Of a stretch of DNA of 60,000 nucleotides, positions 32,301 through 44,100 are shown piece after piece (within the stretch, counting starts at the first letter, position 1; the number at the start of each line of letters is the position of its first letter). The translations under genes were made by a program, and so were the position numbers. Below the pieces are notes generated by a model. The model saw nothing but the letters and a program-made list of their open reading frames with translations. It did no database searches and was not told where the DNA came from. Origin of the DNA: Symsagittifera roscoffensis (taxonomy: Eukaryota > Xenacoelomorpha > Acoela > Convolutidae); NCBI RefSeq assembly GCF_963678635.1, contig NC_087070.1, forward strand, positions 36,275,109 to 36,335,108, written 5' to 3'.

Positions 32301-33345
32301 AAACGTGAAATTGAATTGAACCCATGAATAATATTAACCTATTTATTTTTAAAAGAGTGATAATTAACACATTGGAAACTTGTTTTTGCAAAAAACAGAT
32401 ACAATAATCATCAGAGCATATCTTCGGATATTTTTTGACCTATGAAAAAAATAGAGAAGTCTTGAAAAGATATTTGTAAATCTTAAAAAAATTATTTGTG
32501 ACAACCTTTGCTAAACTTGCTTTATAAAAACGTTTCATCCTTTGGAATAAAAAGAGCAAAAACAAAACCGTGTATAAAAAAAAACCCAAAAAATCCTTAA
32601 AACTGTTGACCAATTTTAAATGTTTGCGCATTTTCTAAGACCTTTTAAATCTGTTTCATGCTCAAAATCACAGAGTTCCTTGAAAAAAGTAATTTTCAAA
32701 CTCTTTATCAGTTTGGAATTCAAAAAAAAAACTTTCAAAACAAACCACAAAACGTTTGTATCTTCGTTACAGTACTAATCTGAGAAGAGTTAGTTTCCTA
32801 AAAATTGTTCCTGGAGCTTTTTTCGGGGTTTTTTGATAGCTTTCAACTTTGTTTTATATGAATTCATAGCAAAACAAGATCGCAGAATGGTTTTTCAAGA
32901 CAAAGCAGATGAAATGATAAGAAGGTTCGTTACTGAAGTCATTCAAAAAAAAATTTCAGTCCTTAAAAGACCAGAATTGGAAATTTTGTGCCACAAAAAA
33001 CGATAGCAAATTCATTGTTGATCATTTTATTTGTCACTGGCTGATGGAACCAATTTTATGTTTTAGGGAACCTATTTCCACGGATGCTCAAAGCCTATTA
33101 CAAAACTCTTTACGTCGGCGCTCTCAACACAAAATGCTCGTACCTAAATTGTAGTTCTAATTTGAAAAAACTAATTACCAAAAAACTTTCCTGAAATTTT
33201 TTTGAGTCTTTCAAAGGCTTCAAACTTCCTTTCTCGTAAAAATACACAGCTGGAATCTTCAACAGATATCAAGAGTGTTGATAGAAATTTTTGTATTTAA
33301 AACCTTTGCTGATAAAAAATGCAAATAACCGTTTTTTCGAATTGA
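29385..33345. repeat. Giant imperfect inverted repeat, arms at least 1.4 kb
   Basis: Left-arm landmarks recur in reverse complement, in mirrored order, on the right. AATACAAAAAT at 29.45 kb pairs with 33.29 kb. The GTGTTGA block near 29.63 kb pairs with 33.13 kb. TTAGAAAATGCGCA at 30.14 kb pairs with 32.63 kb. GCTCTGATGAT at 30.35 kb pairs with 32.41 kb. GGCAGTCGTTT and AAAACGGCA at 30.5 kb pair with 32.26 kb. TGCCCAACATAAACATTTT at 30.6 kb pairs with 32.13 kb, and TTGACAGGAGCGTTAATTTT at 30.69 kb pairs with 32.07 kb. The midpoint is near 31.37 kb. Arms are clearly diverged with many small gaps, and homology fades inside about 30.8 and 31.95 kb. No coding frame spans either arm. Each arm also contains two related blocks of about 190 bp that begin GTGTTGAAAA. 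Confidence 0.75.
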
Positions 33346-33862
33346 TTTAATTGACAAGGCGTGAGATAATTCTCTGAAGTGGGGAATTTTATCCCCACAG
33401 TAAAGAACCGCCCAAGTTAATCTTCAACTTAGGCTGTCATTCAATCCAAGTCTGAGATGAATCTGCTAAACTAGGGCCTTCTGTCCATTTTTCTCAAATA
33501 TGCGCTAAATTATAGTTACCGTAGGAGCATTGAAATTTTATGGGAGTTTCTACAAACTTGCTTCATAATTGAACTGACCGAAAAACCTATATTTAAACAT
33601 GATATGATCGGAATAATCTTAGTAAGTGTTCGCAAAAACAGTTATACTGGTGCGTATGTTGCTGCTCGCTTATTTAATAACCTTTTCAACGCTCAAAATA
33701 CTTTGAACTGAAGCAGAAATAGTTTTTTCAGAAGTAGTCTTTTACTACGCGCGTTAATTTTGGTTCATTAATAACCTCCAGGATGTCTATAAACCCTCTG
33801 GTTGTTCATGCGAAGGTCAATTAATGTCAGTTTGATGCCCGAGTCGAGATTTTTCACCTAAT
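33346..33862. other. Spacer between inverted repeat and foldback cluster
   Basis: No gene recognised. GTGGGGA and TCCCCAC (about 33379-33398) form a small 7-bp hairpin. Confidence 0.4.
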
Positions 33863-34330
33863 TTGAAGCAAGATTTGAGCGGTTTGAGCGGTTTTTTTAG
33901 ACAATTAAGCTCCAAATCTTGCTTCAAAATGAGCGGTTTGAGCGGTTTTTGAACGGTTTTATCTAAAAAAACGGCTCAAAAACCGCGCAAGATTTGAGCG
34001 GTTTATCTAAAAAAAACCGCTCAAAAACCGCTCAAATCTTGCGGGTTTTTGAGCGTTTTTTTTAGATAAACCGCTCAAAACCGTTCAAATCTTGCGCGGT
34101 TTTTGAGCGGTTTTTTTAGACAAACCGTTCAAAAACCGCTCAAACCGCTCATTTTGAAGCAAGATTTTGAGCGTAATTGTCTAAAAAAACAGCTCAAATC
34201 GCTCAAATCTTGCGCGGTTTTTGAGCGGTTTTTTTAGATAAACCGTTCGAAAACCGCTCAAACCGCTCATTTTGAAGCAAGATTTTGAGCGTAATTGTCT
34301 AAAAAAACCGCTCAAACCGCTCAAATCTTA
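33863..34330. repeat. Foldback cluster of GAGCGG/CCGCTC words
   Basis: About 465 bp built from the words GAGCGGTTTTT, CAAGATTTGAGCGG, TTTTTTTAGA and GCTTCAAAATGAGCGG in both orientations. The outer left part (33868-33990) is the near-complement of the outer right part (34210-34327), symmetric about 34100. A direct repeat of about 116 bp lies in the right half (from 34097 and from 34213). Single strands of this sequence could fold into nested hairpins. It has no open frame and no recognisable termini or target duplication. Confidence 0.85.
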
Positions 34331-34487
34331 CATATTTTCCAGTGGTTATTTTGCTCAAGCGTTTGAAAAAAGTCGCTCATTGTTTTTGGTCAAGACATCG
34401 AAAAAAATATTGCTTGATTTGAGAACTGTTAAGATCTTTTTTAAATTGTAGATAGTATTTCAACTGCATCTTAGCGTGGGTTGACCA

Positions 34488-34816
34488 AAAATGCTTATCC
34501 GACAATTTCCATATATGAAAAAATGCTACAATTTTTTAGTTTCATGGACTCAGAAAATTGTAAAAAATAACTCTAGGATAAGCGTTTTTTCATATATAGA
34601 AATTGTAGAAAAAACTTTTTTTCATATATGGAAATTGTAGGATAAACATTTTTTCTTATATGGAAATTGAAGGATAAACATTTTTTTATAAATGGAAAAT
34701 GTAATAAACATTTTATCATAAATGGAAATTGTAAGACAAGCATTTTTTCATATATGGAAATTGTACGATAAGCATTTTTTCATATATGGAAACTGTAAGA
34801 TAAGCATTTTTTGGAA
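34488..34816. repeat. About 38-bp tandem repeat with inverted first copy
   Basis: Seven to eight units contain CATTTTTTCATATATGG followed by AAATTGTARGATAAG. The first copy (34490-34530) is in the opposite orientation, followed by a short unique stretch. The last two or three units are the best conserved. Confidence 0.8.
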
Positions 34817-35250
34817 ACTCAAATGAGGCTCAATTAGCGTTTAAACTTACCCATAAAACGTGCAATCTCTGAACAGAGAAGAGAACCAACAGAAAAATCA
34901 GAGGGTTTTAGAGGTTGGAACCTCTAACTCTTCATTTTCTGTAGGCAAATCTCCTCAATTCTTGAGAGAGCAGAAATTTCCTAAGCCTACTCCTATATGA
35001 ACCAAAACCATAAGGGAGGAGTAGTCTCAAACGCCAAAAAACCTGTTTTCCTGATGGAAACATTCTCCACGCATACATACTCCAGTTGTGATCCGCAAGT
35101 TCTGTCATCAGCATTAATTCATTTCCTCTAAAAAACAAAATTTTACGTGCGAGAAAACAGAAAACATTCAACACATACGTAATTAATGTTCATTGATATG
35201 ATTTCTGATCCAAATTCAGAACTACTCGAATGCAAAAATATCAACTTTTA
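34817..35250. other. Spacer before the palindromic element
   Basis: No recognised gene. The minus-strand 80-codon frame at 34932-35174 has no motif I recognise. Confidence 0.4.
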
Positions 35251-35429
35251 AGGCCACCATCGGAATCTTATATGAGATTACTGGGTCAGAAGTCAGCCAA
35301 GCGACGGCGCTCAGAAGCAGAATACTGCACTGATTTACAATGTAAAATAGGGCAGTAATGTGCTTCTCGGCGCCATCAATTGGCTGACTTCCGACCCAGT
35401 CATCTCATATAAGATTTCGATGGTGGCCT
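35251..35429. mobile_element. 179-bp palindromic miniature element, probable TA target
   Basis: AGGCCACCATCGGAATCTTA and its near-exact reverse complement at 35410-35429 begin inverted arms of more than 50 bp. The arms run on through TATGAGAT, ACTGGGTC and AGTCAGCCAA with few mismatches. Both ends abut TA (35249-35250 and 35430-35431), consistent with a Tc1/mariner-type duplication, although TA alone is weak evidence. It lies about 50 bp before the satellite array. Confidence 0.75.
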
Positions 35430-35482
35430 TAGAAATTGACATTTCTGCATAGATCAGATTGTACAACTAAGCTGTTATTATT

Positions 35483-38400
35483 TGAAAACACTGAAATCAA
35501 AACCTAAGCACTACCAGGTACCAATAACAAGTAAAACAATGCATTATCAACCCCAAAAAGGCAGCAGCAAAACGATGCATTATCAACCCCAAAAACGCAG
35601 CGCTGTCGTTCAAACGTATGAAAACTTAAGGAATGTCTGGTTGTCAAAACCAAAAAGAAAGAAAAACTGCCAGTACTGTGACGACAACTTTTTCGGACAA
35701 AAAGTCACCACAGCTCAATTTCGCTTCTGCAACGACAACTAACCCGGTAGAGCTGATGAATGGAACAACAATGAACATCAAGATGACTTAATTAGCCACA
35801 CAATTTCCTGAAAAATGAAAAAAAATTGTACCACAAAAAGATCGCATCAAGGATAAACACAAAGAATGACATTTTTCAGAAGACCAAAATCAAAAACAAC
35901 TTAGTACTCCATTGAACCTTTAGCACACCCACAACGCATAAACAACCAAAAAAATCGTCGCTGTGTTTTTCAAAGATGTCAAAACTGAAGAAACATTCAG
36001 TAGATAAGACCAGAAGCTCGTGGAAACTACCAATTTATGACAACTTTATTGAGACAAAAACACTCCAGCGCAAATTCACTTGTGCAACGACCACTACCCC
36101 AATAGAAATGAACAATTGAATAAAAAGGAACACAGCAAAATGATAACATCAGCCAGACACTGATCAAAAATGGAAAAACTTGTAACGAGAAAAACCGCAT
36201 CACTGATAGGCACATAAAAAGACACGATTTCCACAGAAAACACTAAAATCAAAAACTAAGCACTCCTAGGTACCATTAACAAGTGAACAATGCATTATCA
36301 ACCCAAAAAAACAGCTCTGTCTTTCAAATTTGTTCGGACAAAAAACCACCACAGCGCAAATTCGCTTCTGCAACGACACCTTACCCGGTAGAGCTGATGA
36401 ATGGAGCAACAATGAACATCACGATGACCTAACTAGCCACACAAATTCCTGAAAAATGAAAAAAATTGTACCACAAAAAATCGCATCAAGGATGAACAAA
36501 AAAAAGACATATTTCAGAAACAAAAATTCCAAAATCAAAAACTTAGTACACCCATGAAACTTCAGCAAAACCACAACGCATTAACAACCCAAAAAAAACG
36601 TCGCATTGTATTTCAAAGATGTCAAAACTGAAGAAACACTCATAGAAGCTCGTGGAAACTACCAATTTGTGACAACTTTATTGAGACAAAAACAGTCCAG
36701 CACAAATTCACTTGTGCAACGACCACTACACCAGTAGAACTGAACAAATGAATAAAAATGAGCACATCGAAATGATAGTATCATCCAGGCACTGTGATCA
36801 AAAATGGAAAAACTCGTAACCAGAAAAACCGCATCACTGATAGACACATAAAAAGACATGATTCCACAGAAAAAAACTGAAACCAATTATTAAGCATTCC
36901 CAGGTAACATCAACAGGTAGAAAAAGCATTATCAACCCAAAAAGGCAGCTCTGTCTTTCAAAATTGTGAAAACTCAAGGAATGTCTGGTAGTCAAGACCA
37001 AAAAGCAAAAAAAACTGCCAGCACTGTGACGACAACTTTTTCGGACAAAAAAATCACCACAGCGCAAATCCGCTTCAGCAACGATCGCTAAGTCAGTAGA
37101 ATCGATGAAAGAAGCAACAATGAACACATCAAGACTTCTTCACTAGCCACACACTGTCCTGAAAAATGAAAAAATTTGTGCCACAAAAAATCGCATCAAG
37201 GATGAACACAAAAAAAGACATATTTCAGAAACACGAAAACCAAAATCAAAACCCAGAACTCCCATGAAATTTCGGCATACCCACAACGCATTAACAACCC
37301 AAAAAAGCGTCGCTGTGTATTTCAAAAATGTCGAAACTGAAGAAACATTCAGCAGCCAAGACCAGAAGCTAGTGGAAACTACCAATTTGTGATAACTTTA
37401 TTGAGAAAAAAACAGTCCAGCGCAAACTTGCTAGTGCAACGACCACTACCCCAGTAGAATTGAACAAATGAATAAAAATGAGCACCAAAAAGATAATATC
37501 AGCCAGACACTCTGATCAAAAATGGAACCACTTGTAACGAGAAAAACCGCATCACTGATAGACACATAAAATGACACGATTCCACAGAAAAAAACTGAAA
37601 TCAAAAACTAAGACTTCCCAGGTATCAATAACAAGTAAACAATAGTTTATCAACCCCAAAAAGGCAGCGCTGTCTTTCAAATTTATGAAAACTTAAGGAA
37701 TGTCTGGTTGTCAAAACCAAAAAGAAAGAAAAACTGCCAGTACTGTGACGACAACTTTTTCGGACAAAAAATCACCACAGCGCAAATTCGCTTTTGCAAC
37801 GATCGCTGACCCAGGAGACCTAATGAATCGAACAACAATGAACACATCAAGATGACTTAACTAGCCACACAGTGTCCTGAAAAATGAAAAAATTTGTACC
37901 ACAAAAGATCGCATCAAGAACAAATACAAAAAAAGACATCTTTCAGAAACATAAAGACCAAAATCAAAAACTTAGTACTCCCATGAACCGTCAGCATACC
38001 CACAACGCATTAAGATATTAAAAACCCAAAAAAAATGTCGCTCTATTTTTTGGTTGTCAAAACTGAAGAAACATTCAGTAGCCAAGACCAGAAGCCAGTG
38101 AAAATTACCAATTTCTGACGACAACTTTTTTCGGACAAAAACCACCACGGCGCAAATCACCTTCTGCAACGATCGCTAAGTCAGTAGAATCGATAAATGG
38201 AGCAACAATAAACACATCAAGATTTCTTCACTAGCCACACACTGTGCTGAAAAATGAAAAAAACTTGTACCACAAAAAATCGCATCAAGGATGAACACAA
38301 AAAAAAGACATATTTCAGAAACACGAAAACCAAAATCAAAATCCAGAGCTCCCATGAGTCTTCAGCATACCCACAACGCATTAAAAACCCTAAAAAGCGT

Positions 38401-39925
38401 CGCTGTGTATTTCAAAGATGTCAAAACTGAAGAAACATTCAGTAGCCAAGACCAGAAATTAGTGGAAACTACGAATTTGTGATAACTTTGTTGAAACAAA
38501 AACACACCAGCGCAAATTCGCTAGTGCAACGACGCTACCCCAGTCGATTTGAATAAATGAATAAAAATGAGCACATCGAAATGATAATATCAGCCAGACA
38601 CTGTGATCAAAAATGGAAAAACTTATAACGAGAAAAACCGCATCACTGATAGACACATAAAAAGTCATGATTCCACAGAAAAAAACTGAAAACAATTATT
38701 AAGCACTCCCAGGTAACATCAAAAAGTAAAAAATGCATTATCAACCCCAAAAAGGCAGCTCTGTCTTTCAAATTTATGAAAACAAGGAAAGTCTGTTAGT
38801 CAAGACCAAAAAGAATGAAAAACTGCCAGTACTGTGACAACTTTTTTCGGACAAAAAATCATCACAGCGCAAATTTGCTTCTGCAATTATCGCTAACGCA
38901 AAAGAACTGATGAATGGTACAACAATGAACACATCAAGATGACTTAACTAGCCACACAAGGTCCTGAAAAATGAAAAAAATCATACCACAAAAGATCGCA
39001 TCAAGGAAGAACACAAAAAATGACATATTTCAGAAACAGACCAAAATCAAAAATTTAGTACTGCCATGAACTGTCGGCAAACCCACAACGCATTAAAACC
39101 CCAAAAAAATTGTCTTTGTGTATTTCAAAGATGTCAAAACTGAAGAAACATTCAGTAGCCAAGACCAGAAGCTAGTGGAAACTACCAATTTGTGACGACA
39201 ACTTTCTTCGGACAAAAATCACCACAGCGCAAATCCGCTTCTGCAACGATCGCTAACCCAGTCAAATTGATGATTGAAACAACAATGAACTCATCAAGAC
39301 TTCTTAACTAGCCACACACTGTCCTGGAAAATGAAAAATTTTGTACCACAAAAGATCGCATCAAGAACAAACACAAAAAAGACATATTTCAGAAACATAA
39401 AGACCAAAATCAAAAACTTAGTACTACCATGAACTGTCAGCAAACCCACAACGCATTAACCACCCAAAAAACTGTCGCTGTGTATTTCAATGATGTCAAA
39501 ACTGAAGAAACATTCAGTAGCCAAGACCAGAAGCTAGTGGTAACTACCTATTTGTGATAACTTTATTGAGACAAAAACACTCCAGTTCAAATTCGCTAGT
39601 GTAATGACCACTACCCCAGAAGAACTGAATAAATGAATCAAAATGAGCTCATCGAAATGATAATATCAGCCAGACGCTGTGATCAAAAATGGAAAAACTT
39701 GTAACGAGAAAAACCACATCACTGATAGACACATATAAAGACATGATTCCACAGAAAAAAAACTGAAAACATTTATTAAGCACTCCCAGGTAACATCAAC
39801 AAGTAAAAAATGCATTATCAACCCCAAAAAGGCAGCTCTGTCTCTCAAATTTATGAAAACAAGGAATTTCTGGTAGTCAAGACGAAAAAGAAAGAAAAAC
39901 TGCCAGTACTGTGACGACAACTTTT
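35483..39925. repeat. Left satellite edge: alternating type I and type II monomers
   Basis: Type II monomers carry TTATTGAGACAAAAACACTCC, AATGAGCACATCGAAATGAT and ACTCCCAGGTA with ATGCATTATCAACC. Type I carries the standard satellite landmarks. Reading left to right I see II (half), I, II, I, II, I, II, I, I, II, I, I, II, then only type I. The alternation is an old dimer of roughly 0.7 kb that changes to a trimer and then to monomers. Confidence 0.7.
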
Positions 39926-40379
39926 TTCAGACAAAAAACCACCTGAGCGCAAATTCGCTTCTTCAACGATAGCTAACCCAGTAGAACTGCTGAATGGAAC
40001 AACAATGAACACATCAAGATAATTTAACTAGCCACACAATTTCCTGAAAAATGAAAAAAAAATTTACCAAAAAAAGATCGCATCAAGGATAAACACAAAA
40101 AATGACATAATTCACAAACAAAAAGAGCAAAATCAAAAAATTAGTACTCCCATGAACTGTCAGCAAACCCACAACGCAATACCAACCCAAAACAAATATC
40201 GCTGTGTATTTCAAAGATGTCAAAACTGAAGAAACATTCAGTAGCCAAGACCAGAAGCTAGTGGAAACTACCAATTTGTGACGACAATTTTCTTCGGACA
40301 AAAAATCACCACAGCGCAAATCCGCTTCTGCAACGATCGCTAACCCAGTAGAATTGATGATTGGAACAACAACGAACTC

Positions 40380-43300
40380 ATCAAGACTTCTTAACTAGCC
40401 ACACACTGTCCTGCAAAATGAAAAAAATTTGTACCACAAAAAATCGCATCAAGGATGAACACAAAAAAAGACATATTTCAGAAACATAAACGCCAAAATC
40501 CAAATCCCAGAACTCCCATGAACAGTCAGCATACCCACAACGCATTACACACATTAACAACCCCAAAAAATCTGTCGATGTATTTTTTGGTTGTTAAAAC
40601 TGAAGAAACATTCAGTAGCCGAGACCAGAAGCTAGTGGAAACTACCGATTTGTAACGCCAACCTTTTCGGACAAAAAAGTACCACCGAGAAAATCCGTTT
40701 CTGCAATGATCGCTAACTTAGTAGAACTGATGAAAAAAAAACAATGAACACATCAAGATGTCTTAACTAGCCACACAGTGTCCTGAAAAATGAAAAACAA
40801 ATTGTACCACAAAAGATCGCATCAAAAACAAACACAAAAAATGACAAATTTCAGAATCATAAAAACCAAAATCAAAAAATAGTACTCCCATGAACCACCA
40901 GCATGTTCACAACGCTTTAACAAACCAAAAAAATGTCGCAGTGTATTTTTTTGGTTGTCAAAACTGAAGAAACATTCAGTAGCCAGGACCAGAAGCTAGT
41001 GGAAACAACCATTTTGTAACGACAACTTTTTTTCGAAAACAAAAATCACCACAGCGCATATCCGCTTCTGCAACGATCGCTAACCCAGTAGAACTAATGA
41101 ATGGAACAACAATAAAAACATCAAGATGACTTAACTAGCCACACATTGTCCTGAAAAATGAAAAAAAACTTGTACCACAAAAGATCGCATCAAGAACAAA
41201 CACAAAAAAGACATATTTCAGAAACAAGAAAACCAAAATAAAAAACTTAGTATTCCCATGAACCGTCAGCATACCAACAACGCATTAACACATTAACAAC
41301 CCCAAAAAATCAGTCGATGTATTTTTTGGTTGTCAAAACTGAAGAAACATTCAGTAGCCGAGACCAGAAGCTAGTGGAAACTACCGATTTGTAACGACAA
41401 CCTTTTCGGACAAAAAAGTACCACCGAGAAAATCCGCTTCTGCAATGATCGCTAACTTAGTAGAATTGATGAAAAAAACAACAATGAACACATCAAGATG
41501 ACTTAACTAGCCACACAGTGTCCTGAAAAATGAAAAACAAATTGTACCACAAAAGATCGCATCAAGAACAAACACAAAAAATGACAAATTTCAGAATCAT
41601 AAAAACCAAAATCAAAATATAGTACTCCCATGAACCACCAGCATATCCACAACGCTTTAACAAACCAAAAAAATGTCGCAGTGTAATTTTTTGGTTGTCA
41701 AAACTGAAGAAACATTCAGTAGCCAGGACCAGAAGCTAGTGGAAACAACCATTTTGTAACGACAACTTTTTTTCGAAAAAAAAAAATCACCACAGCGCAT
41801 ATCCGCTTCTGCAACGATCGCTAACCCAGTAGAACTAATGAATGGAACAACCATAAAACATCAAGATGACTTAACTAGCCACACAGTGTCCTGAAAAATG
41901 AAAAAAAAAAACTTGTACCACAAAAGATCGCATCAAGAACAAACACAAAAAAGACATATTTCAGAAACGAAAAAAAAAAACCAAAATCAAAAACTTAGTA
42001 TTCCCATGAACCGTCAGCATACCCACAACGCATTAACACATAAACAACCCCAAAAAATCTGTCGATGTATTTTTTGGTTGTCAAAACTGAAGAAACATTC
42101 AGTAGCCGAGACCAGAAGCTAGTGGAAACTACCGATTTGTAACGACAACCTTTTCGGACAAAAAAGTACCACCGAGAAAATCTGCTTCTGCAATGATCGC
42201 TAACTTAGTAGAACTGATGAAAAAAACAACAATGAACACATCAAGATGACTTAACTAGCCACACAGTGTCCTGAAAAATGAAAAAAAATTGTACCACAAA
42301 AAATCGCATCAAGAACAAACACAAAAAATGACAAATTTCAGAATCATAAAAACCAAAATCAAAATATAGTAGTCCAATGAACCACCAGCATGTCCACAAC
42401 GCTTTAACAACCCAAAACAAAGATCGCTGTGAATTTCAAAGATGTCAAAACTGAAGAAACATTCAGTAGCCAAGACCAGAAGCTAGTGGAAACTACCAAT
42501 TTGTAAACGACAATTTTCTTCGGACAAAAAATCACCACAGCGCAAATCCGCTTCTGCAACGATCGCTAACCCAGTAGAATTGATGATTGGAACAACAACG
42601 AACTCATCAAGACTTCTTAACTAGCCACACACTGTCCTGGAAAATGAAAAAATTTGTACCACAAAAAATCGCATCAAGGATGAACACAAAAAAAGACATA
42701 TTTCGGAAAAATAAACGCCAAAATCCAAACCCCAGAACTCCCATGAACATTCAGCATACCCACAACGCATTACACACATTAACAATCCCAAAAAATCTGT
42801 CGATGTCTTTTGTGGTTGTTAAAACTGAAGAAACATTCAGTAGCCGAGACCAGAAGCTAGTGGAAACTACCGATTTGTAACGACAACCTTTTCGGACAAA
42901 AAGTACCACCGAGAAAATCCGTTTCTGCAATGATCGCTAACTTAGTAGAACTGATGAAAAAAAAAACAACAATGAACACATCAAGATGACTTAACTAGCC
43001 ACACAGTGTCCTGAAAAATGAAAAAAAAATTGTACCACAAAAGATCGCATCAAGAACAAACACAAAAAATGACAAATTTCAGAATCATAAAAACCAAAAT
43101 CAAAATATAGTACTCCCATGAACCACCAGCATGTTCACAACGCTTTAACAAACCAAAAAAATGTCGCAGTGTGTTTTTTTGGTTGTCAAAACTGAAGAAA
43201 CATTCAGTAGCCAGGACCAGAAGCTAGTGGAAACAACCATTTTGTAACGACAACTTTTTTTCGAAAAAAAAAATCACCACAGCGCATATCCGCTTCTGCA

Positions 43301-44100
43301 ACGATCGCTAACCCAGTAGAACTAATGAATGGAACAACAATAAAAACATCAAGATGACTTAACTAGCCACACAGTGTCCTGAAAAATGAAAAAAAACTTG
43401 TACCACAAAAGATCGCATCAAGAACAAACACAAAAAAGACATATTTCAGAAACAAGAAAACCAAAATAAAAAACTTAGTATTCCCATGAACCGTCAGCAT
43501 ACCCACAACGCATTAACACATTAACAACCCTAAAAAATCAGTCGATGTATTTTTTGGTTGTCAAAACTGAAGAAACATTCAGTAGCCGAGACCAGAAGCT
43601 AGTGGAAACTACCGATTTGTAACGACAACCTTTTCGGACAAAAAAGTACCACCGAGAAAATCCGCTTCTGCAATGATCGCTAACTTAGTAGAATTGATGA
43701 AAAAACAACAATGAACACATCAAGATGACTTAAATTGCCACACAGTGTCCTGAAAAATGAAAAAAAATTGTACCACAAAAAATCGCATCAAGAACAAACA
43801 CAAAAAATGACAAACTTCAGAATCATAAAAACCAAAATCAAAATTTAGTACTCCAATGAACCACCAGCATGTTCACAACGCTTTAACAAACCAAAAAAAA
43901 TGTCGCAGTGTATTTTTTTGGTTGTCAAAACTGAAGAAACATTCAGCAGCCAAGACCAGAAGCTAGTGGAAACAACCATTTTGTAACGACAACTTTTTTT
44001 CGAAAAAAAAAGATCACCACAGCGCATATCCGCTTCTGCAACGCTCGCTAACCCAGTAGAATTGAGAAATGAAACAACAATGAACACATCAAGATGACTT
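40380..44100. repeat. Block of about 740-bp dimeric repeats within the satellite
   Basis: A variant monomer marked by AAAAAATCTGTCGATGTATT (or close variants) and GCCGAGACCAG appears near 40.55, 41.29, 42.04, 42.78 and 43.52 kb. It mostly alternates with another variant marked by CACAACGCTTTAACAAACC and ACAACTTTTTTTCGAAAA; one intervening monomer near 42.4 kb is different. The spacing is 735-753 bp, so five tandem dimers were amplified as units. Confidence 0.75.

Noticed and set aside
33379-33398. Histone-mRNA-like stem-loop
   Set aside because: The 7-bp stem has the wrong sequence and no histone gene is nearby.
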